Positions 60,828 to 64,000 of a stretch of DNA of 64,000 nucleotides are shown piece after piece. The notes beneath the pieces were generated by a model. The model saw only the letters and a program-made list of their open reading frames with translations, did no database searches and was not told the origin of the DNA. Position 1 is the first letter of the stretch; each line of letters begins with the position of its first letter. The position numbers were made by a program, and so were the translations under genes. Source of the stretch: Paenibacillus_AA sp045062745 (GTDB lineage: Bacteria; Bacillota; Bacilli; Paenibacillales; NBRC-103111); NCBI RefSeq assembly GCF_045062745.1, contig NZ_JBJGED010000008.1:124001-188000 (forward strand), written 5' to 3'.

Positions 60828-61790
60828 ATGCTGCAGCACATCGTTCTCCCGCTTCTCGTCGGCTTAGGCGTCTTCCTGACCGGGATGAAGGTAATGGAGC
60901 TTGCGCTTCATCAATGGGCCGGTCCTTACTTGTCCCGACTGATCGAGCGGTTCACCCGCACCCCTCTGCGAGGCCTGCTGATCGGAACAGGGGTCACCGC
61001 CGTCCTCCAGAGCAGCAGCGCCATCACCGTCATCTGCATCGGCCTGGTGAATACCGGGCTGATGACGTTTCCCCGTACGCTCGGCCTCATTCTCGGCACG
61101 AATATCGGCACATGCCTGACGACGGAGCTCATCGGCCTAAACCTGACGAGGCTCGCGCTGCCGGTACTGCTCGGCGCGGCGGCCGTCTGGCTCGGGACGC
61201 TCGCGCTCGTCCCGATCCGCTCATTCCGCACGCGGCGCTGGCTGCACAGCGTGCGATGCTTGTCCCTCGCGGCGTGCGGCTTCGCCGCCGTCATGCTCGG
61301 CGTCGAGGTGATGCAGACGATCGTGCCCGAGCTGCAGTCGCGCGGTCTGTTCGCGTGGTTCGTGGACCATGCTCAGCGCAGCATACTGTGGGGTGTATTC
61401 GCGGGCATGATCGTGACCGCACTCATCCACAGCAGCGCCGCGGTCATCGCGATGACGATGGGGCTCGCCTCCGTGCAGGTCGTGCCGGTCGAGGTCGGCA
61501 TCGCCATCGTGCTCGGCGCGAACGTCGGCACGTGCGTCACGGCGCTCATCGCGAGCATCGGCGCGAGCCGCAGCGGAAGGTTCGTAGCGTGGTCGCACAT
61601 CGCGCTCAACGTTGGCGGCGCCGCGCTGTTCTTGCCGCTCCTGCCGCTCCTGCACCAAGCCTCCGTCCTGCTCAGCGAGTCGGCCTCCGGGCAAATCGCC
61701 CACGCGCAGACGCTGTTCAACATCGTCAGCTCGCTCCTTGCGCTTCCGCTCTGCTACTTGCCGGTCTTCAATAACCGCCCGTCTGCGTAG
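60828..61790 (+). CDS. Na/Pi cotransporter family protein (YqeW-like)
   Basis: A 320-aa membrane protein with two inverted Na/Pi modules, each with the pore motif: VLQSSSAITV and LIHSSAAVIAM, followed by LGTNIGTCLT and LGANVGTCVT. AAAGGAG lies before the ATG. It lacks the C-terminal PhoU-like domain of longer relatives. Its neighbour mtaB matches the B. subtilis arrangement. The last 23 bp overlap the 3' end of deoC on the other strand. Confidence 0.93.
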   Translation: MLQHIVLPLLVGLGVFLTGMKVMELALHQWAGPYLSRLIERFTRTPLRGLLIGTGVTAVLQSSSAITVICIGLVNTGLMTFPRTLGLILGTNIGTCLTTELIGLNLTRLALPVLLGAAAVWLGTLALVPIRSFRTRRWLHSVRCLSLAACGFAAVMLGVEVMQTIVPELQSRGLFAWFVDHAQRSILWGVFAGMIVTALIHSSAAVIAMTMGLASVQVVPVEVGIAIVLGANVGTCVTALIASIGASRSGRFVAWSHIALNVGGAALFLPLLPLLHQASVLLSESASGQIAHAQTLFNIVSSLLALPLCYLPVFNNRPSA

Positions 61791-62463
61791 GGGCCGCACC
61801 GCCCGCGCCGCTCAAGATCGCGACGCCGGAGCTCGTGCCGAGGCGAGTCGCCCCCGCCTCCAGCATCGCCACCGCCGTCGGCCAATCGCGTACGCCGCCC
61901 GACGCTTTCACTTGCACATGCGGCGACACCGACGCCCGCATGAGCCGAATGTCGTCCAGCGTGGCCCCTCCGGGGCCGAAGCCGGTCGACGTCTTCACGA
62001 AATGCGCGCCGGCCTGCTCCGCCAGCTGACAAGCGGTGCGCTTCTGCTCCTCGTTCAGGAAGCCCGTCTCCAGAATGACCTTGACGATCGCCTGATCTTC
62101 GACAGCGCGCACGACTTCGCGGATATCCGCTTGTACCGCGGCGTGATTGCCTTCCAAGAGCAAGCCGATCGCGAGCACCATGTCGATATCGCCCGCTCCC
62201 TGCTCCGCGGCCCGGGCCGCCTCGAACGCCTTCACGGCGGAAGCGGACGCGCCGAGCGGGAACCCGACGACAGCACTGATCTTGACGTCCGTGCCGGCCA
62301 GCTGTTCGCGACAGAACGGCACCCAAAATCCGTTCACGCACACGCTGTAGAAGCGGTGCTCGGCGGCCTCGCGGCAAAGCTTATGTATAGCCGATGCCGT
62401 AGCATCGGCCTTAAGCAACGTATGGTCGATCGTAGATGCGACTTCGGCGATAGATGGACTCAT
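61768..62463 (-). CDS. deoC: Deoxyribose-phosphate aldolase
   Basis: A 231-aa class I aldolase splitting deoxyribose-5-phosphate to acetaldehyde and glyceraldehyde-3-phosphate in nucleoside catabolism. Motifs are IDHTLLKADAT, VVGFPLGAS, the Schiff-base Lys in FVKTSTGFGPGGAT, and VKASGGVRDW. The ATG at 62463 overlaps the NUDIX stop (TGATG). The C-terminus (AILSGAGGAAPTQTGGY) runs into the Na/Pi gene on the opposite strand. Confidence 0.95.
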   Translation of the reverse strand: MSPSIAEVASTIDHTLLKADATASAIHKLCREAAEHRFYSVCVNGFWVPFCREQLAGTDVKISAVVGFPLGASASAVKAFEAARAAEQGAGDIDMVLAIGLLLEGNHAAVQADIREVVRAVEDQAIVKVILETGFLNEEQKRTACQLAEQAGAHFVKTSTGFGPGGATLDDIRLMRASVSPHVQVKASGGVRDWPTAVAMLEAGATRLGTSSGVAILSGAGGAAPTQTGGY

Positions 62464-62894
62464 CAGGGTTTGACCTCTTTTCCAAGTAGTTGCAGGGCCC
62501 GTCTCAGGACAATCTCGTTGTTCGGGTATCCCTGCTTCGTTTGCTTGCTCCAGGCTTCTTCCGGCGACACCCAATCGACGGCATGAATTTCTTCCACTTG
62601 CGCCTCATGCGTACCGTCCATCGCTTGCACTAAGTAATAGTGCACTTCCTTCTCTATAGGGCCATGCACGGGATGCTCATATTGGTACGACACGGTCTCT
62701 AGCTTCTGATGAATCCGGCCGCGAATGCCGGTTTCCTCTTCGATCTCGCGAAGCGCGGTCTGCTCGATCGTCTCGCCCGGCTCCATCTTGCCCTTCGCCA
62801 GCGTAATGCGGCCGTAGCGGTCTTCGATCAGCTGGATCATCACTTGGTCGCCGGTGCGCCGGAATACGACGCCGCCTGCAGAAATTTCTTTCAT
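62463..62894 (-). CDS. NUDIX hydrolase
   Basis: A 143-aa hydrolase with the complete Nudix box GKMEPGETIEQTALREIEEE followed by TGI. It begins MKEISAGGVVFRR, the diadenosine polyphosphate/MutT-like style. GGGGAGG lies 6 nt before the ATG. It is coupled to deoC by a TGATG overlap. The substrate is unknown. Confidence 0.93.
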   Translation of the reverse strand: MKEISAGGVVFRRTGDQVMIQLIEDRYGRITLAKGKMEPGETIEQTALREIEEETGIRGRIHQKLETVSYQYEHPVHGPIEKEVHYYLVQAMDGTHEAQVEEIHAVDWVSPEEAWSKQTKQGYPNNEIVLRRALQLLGKEVKP

Positions 62895-62946
62895 GCGTAT
62901 CCTCCCCTTTCGTCATCCAAATCGGTGTACTTCATATATACAAGAA

Positions 62947-62979
62947 GGATTCCGTCCCTATTCGCAAGAGACGAAATCC
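62947..62979 (-). terminator. Possible terminator of mtaB
   Basis: A GGATTTCGTC/GACGGAATCC stem on the minus strand, with one mismatch, followed by TTCTTGT. The T-tract is short. Confidence 0.45.
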
Positions 62980-62998
62980 TGTCGTTGCACAAAATCCC

Positions 62999-64000
62999 TT
63001 ACTGCGCCGCCGCCACCGCTGCCCTAGCGGCTCCCGGCCGTACGTCCGGACGCTCCAACACCCGCACGAGTTCTCCCTGGCATTCGTTTACGCCGGCTTC
63101 GGTCACGCGTACCAGGCACACTTGGCCGATCATGTCCTTCGATCCCTGGAACACGACGTTCAGGTAGTTGTCCGAGTAGCCCTGAATGAGGCCGCTGTCC
63201 GGCGCTCCCTTGTACGTCCGCTCCGGGATGACCTCCACCTCGGCGCCTACATAGCGCTCGGCATAAGCGAGCTGCATCTGCTCCGACAAGTCGATCAGCT
63301 CGTGCACGCGCTCGTTCTTCACTTCCTCGTCCACCTGATCTTCCATCCGCGCGGCAGGCGTCCCGGTCCGTTTGGAATAAGGGAACACATGCATCTCGGC
63401 AAAGTCCATCCGCTTCATGAACGCGACGCCCTCACGGAACATCTCTTCCGTCTCGCCAGGGAATCCGACGATCACATCGGTCGTGATCGCAACCCCCGGC
63501 ATCGCCTTGTGCAGCTGGGCGATCTTCTCGCCGAACTCCGCGGTCGTATACTTGCGGCGCATGCGAGCGAGCACGCGGTCGTCTCCGGCCTGGAGCGGAA
63601 TGTGCAGATGCCGGCACATCTTGGGCGACTTGTTCAGCACCTCGATCACCCGGTCGTTGATTTGGCTCGCCTCAATGGAGCTGATGCGGATGCGCTTCAG
63701 GCCCTCCACCTTATCCAGATCCCACAGCAGGTCGGCCAAACCGTAAGCTTCCATATCTTCCCCATACCCGCCGGTATGAATACCTGTCAGGACGATTTCC
63801 TGGTACCCGGCTTCTACGAGCATTTGGGCCTGCTTGATGACACTCTCCGGCTTCCGGCTGCGCATGAGCCCGCGCGACCACGGAATGATGCAAAACGTGC
63901 AGAAGTTGTTGCAGCCCTCCTGAATTTTCAGGAACGCCCGGGTCCGGTCGTCGAACTGCGGTACGTCCAGCTCTTCGAACTCGCGCGTCTTCATGATGTT
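62999..64000 (-). CDS. mtaB: tRNA t6A37 methylthiotransferase MtaB (5' end outside window)
   Basis: The C-terminal 333 codons of a radical SAM methylthiotransferase that makes ms2t6A37 in tRNA. The radical SAM cluster motif EGCNNFCTFCIIPWSRG is present, followed by LHIPLQAGDDRVLARMRRKY, VGFPGETEE and the TRAM domain (about the last 75 residues). The frame is open to the window edge; the N-terminal UPF0004 domain lies beyond it. An Ala-rich tail ends the protein. Confidence 0.95.
   Translation of the reverse strand, partial: NIMKTREFEELDVPQFDDRTRAFLKIQEGCNNFCTFCIIPWSRGLMRSRKPESVIKQAQMLVEAGYQEIVLTGIHTGGYGEDMEAYGLADLLWDLDKVEGLKRIRISSIEASQINDRVIEVLNKSPKMCRHLHIPLQAGDDRVLARMRRKYTTAEFGEKIAQLHKAMPGVAITTDVIVGFPGETEEMFREGVAFMKRMDFAEMHVFPYSKRTGTPAARMEDQVDEEVKNERVHELIDLSEQMQLAYAERYVGAEVEVIPERTYKGAPDSGLIQGYSDNYLNVVFQGSKDMIGQVCLVRVTEAGVNECQGELVRVLERPDVRPGAARAAVAAAQ

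Noticed and set aside
1..64000. CRISPR arrays, tRNA/rRNA genes, transposases, phage genes or a defence island
   Set aside because: None was seen on reading; no spaced direct repeats or cloverleaf-like sequence was evident and no product resembles these.

Overview
The window is bacterial chromosomal DNA with high GC and mostly minus-strand genes. Its gene order (mtaB, Na/Pi symporter, rpsU, yqeY, nfeD, floA, yqfC, yqfD, phoH, pgpH, ybeY, dgkA, cdd, era, recO, yqzL, yqfL, yqxD, dnaG, rpoD, trmK, nif3-like) is the classic Bacillales core cluster. The sporulation genes yqfC/yqfD, the GC content and the large intergenic repeats point to an endospore-forming member of the Paenibacillaceae (Paenibacillus/Cohnella-like). 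This is inferred from content; there is no rRNA to confirm it. No tRNA, rRNA, CRISPR array, prophage or insertion sequence was seen.

Region 1 (1-2.5 kb): the 3' part of a plus-strand secreted subtilisin-like lipoprotein with a Gly-Pro-Thr repeat linker, then the RNase P RNA gene on the minus strand with its own promoter and terminator. The RNA has bacterial class A features. Region 2 (2.5-24.5 kb, all minus): the conserved macromolecular-synthesis cluster. It covers translation (TrmK, Era, YbeY, bS21, YqeY), replication and transcription (DnaG, RpoD), repair (RecO), c-di-AMP turnover (PgpH), membrane microdomains (NfeD/FloA behind a sigma-W-type promoter) and sporulation (YqfC/YqfD). Compared with B. 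subtilis, glyQS and ccpN are missing between recO and yqfL, and a sugar-dehydrogenase lipoprotein sits between floA and yqfC.

Region 3 (24.5-60.8 kb) lies between rpsU and the Na/Pi symporter/mtaB, which are near neighbours in B. subtilis, so it looks like lineage-specific cargo. It holds an in-frame TetR-flavoprotein fusion behind a palindromic operator; a DegT aminotransferase; a VOC/FMN-reductase pair; a soluble cysteine-containing GAF histidine kinase with a NarL-type regulator; a GGDEF-EAL c-di-GMP enzyme; the double-strand-break repair operon addB-addA-sbcD-sbcC; an AraC/PhyH pair; VanZ and TmrB-like genes; NagB; a YfiT-like thiol transferase; and a heterodimeric BmrCD-like ABC exporter with a LexA-like box in its leader. 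Region 4 (57.4-64 kb): aldo/keto reductase, DUF2238 membrane protein, RlmI-like rRNA methyltransferase, Na/Pi symporter, DeoC, NUDIX hydrolase and the truncated mtaB.

The most noteworthy unexplained structure is a family of about 63-bp imperfect palindromic intergenic repeats at 53.3, 57.2 and 60.7 kb. One copy supplies the stop codon and C-terminal residues of the BmrD-like exporter subunit. Other items worth following are the stop-less TetR/flavoprotein junction, the LexA-like box on the exporter, the class A RNase P RNA, a large acidic insertion in YbeY, and hairpin-rich intergenic repeats at 12.1 and 52.5 kb.
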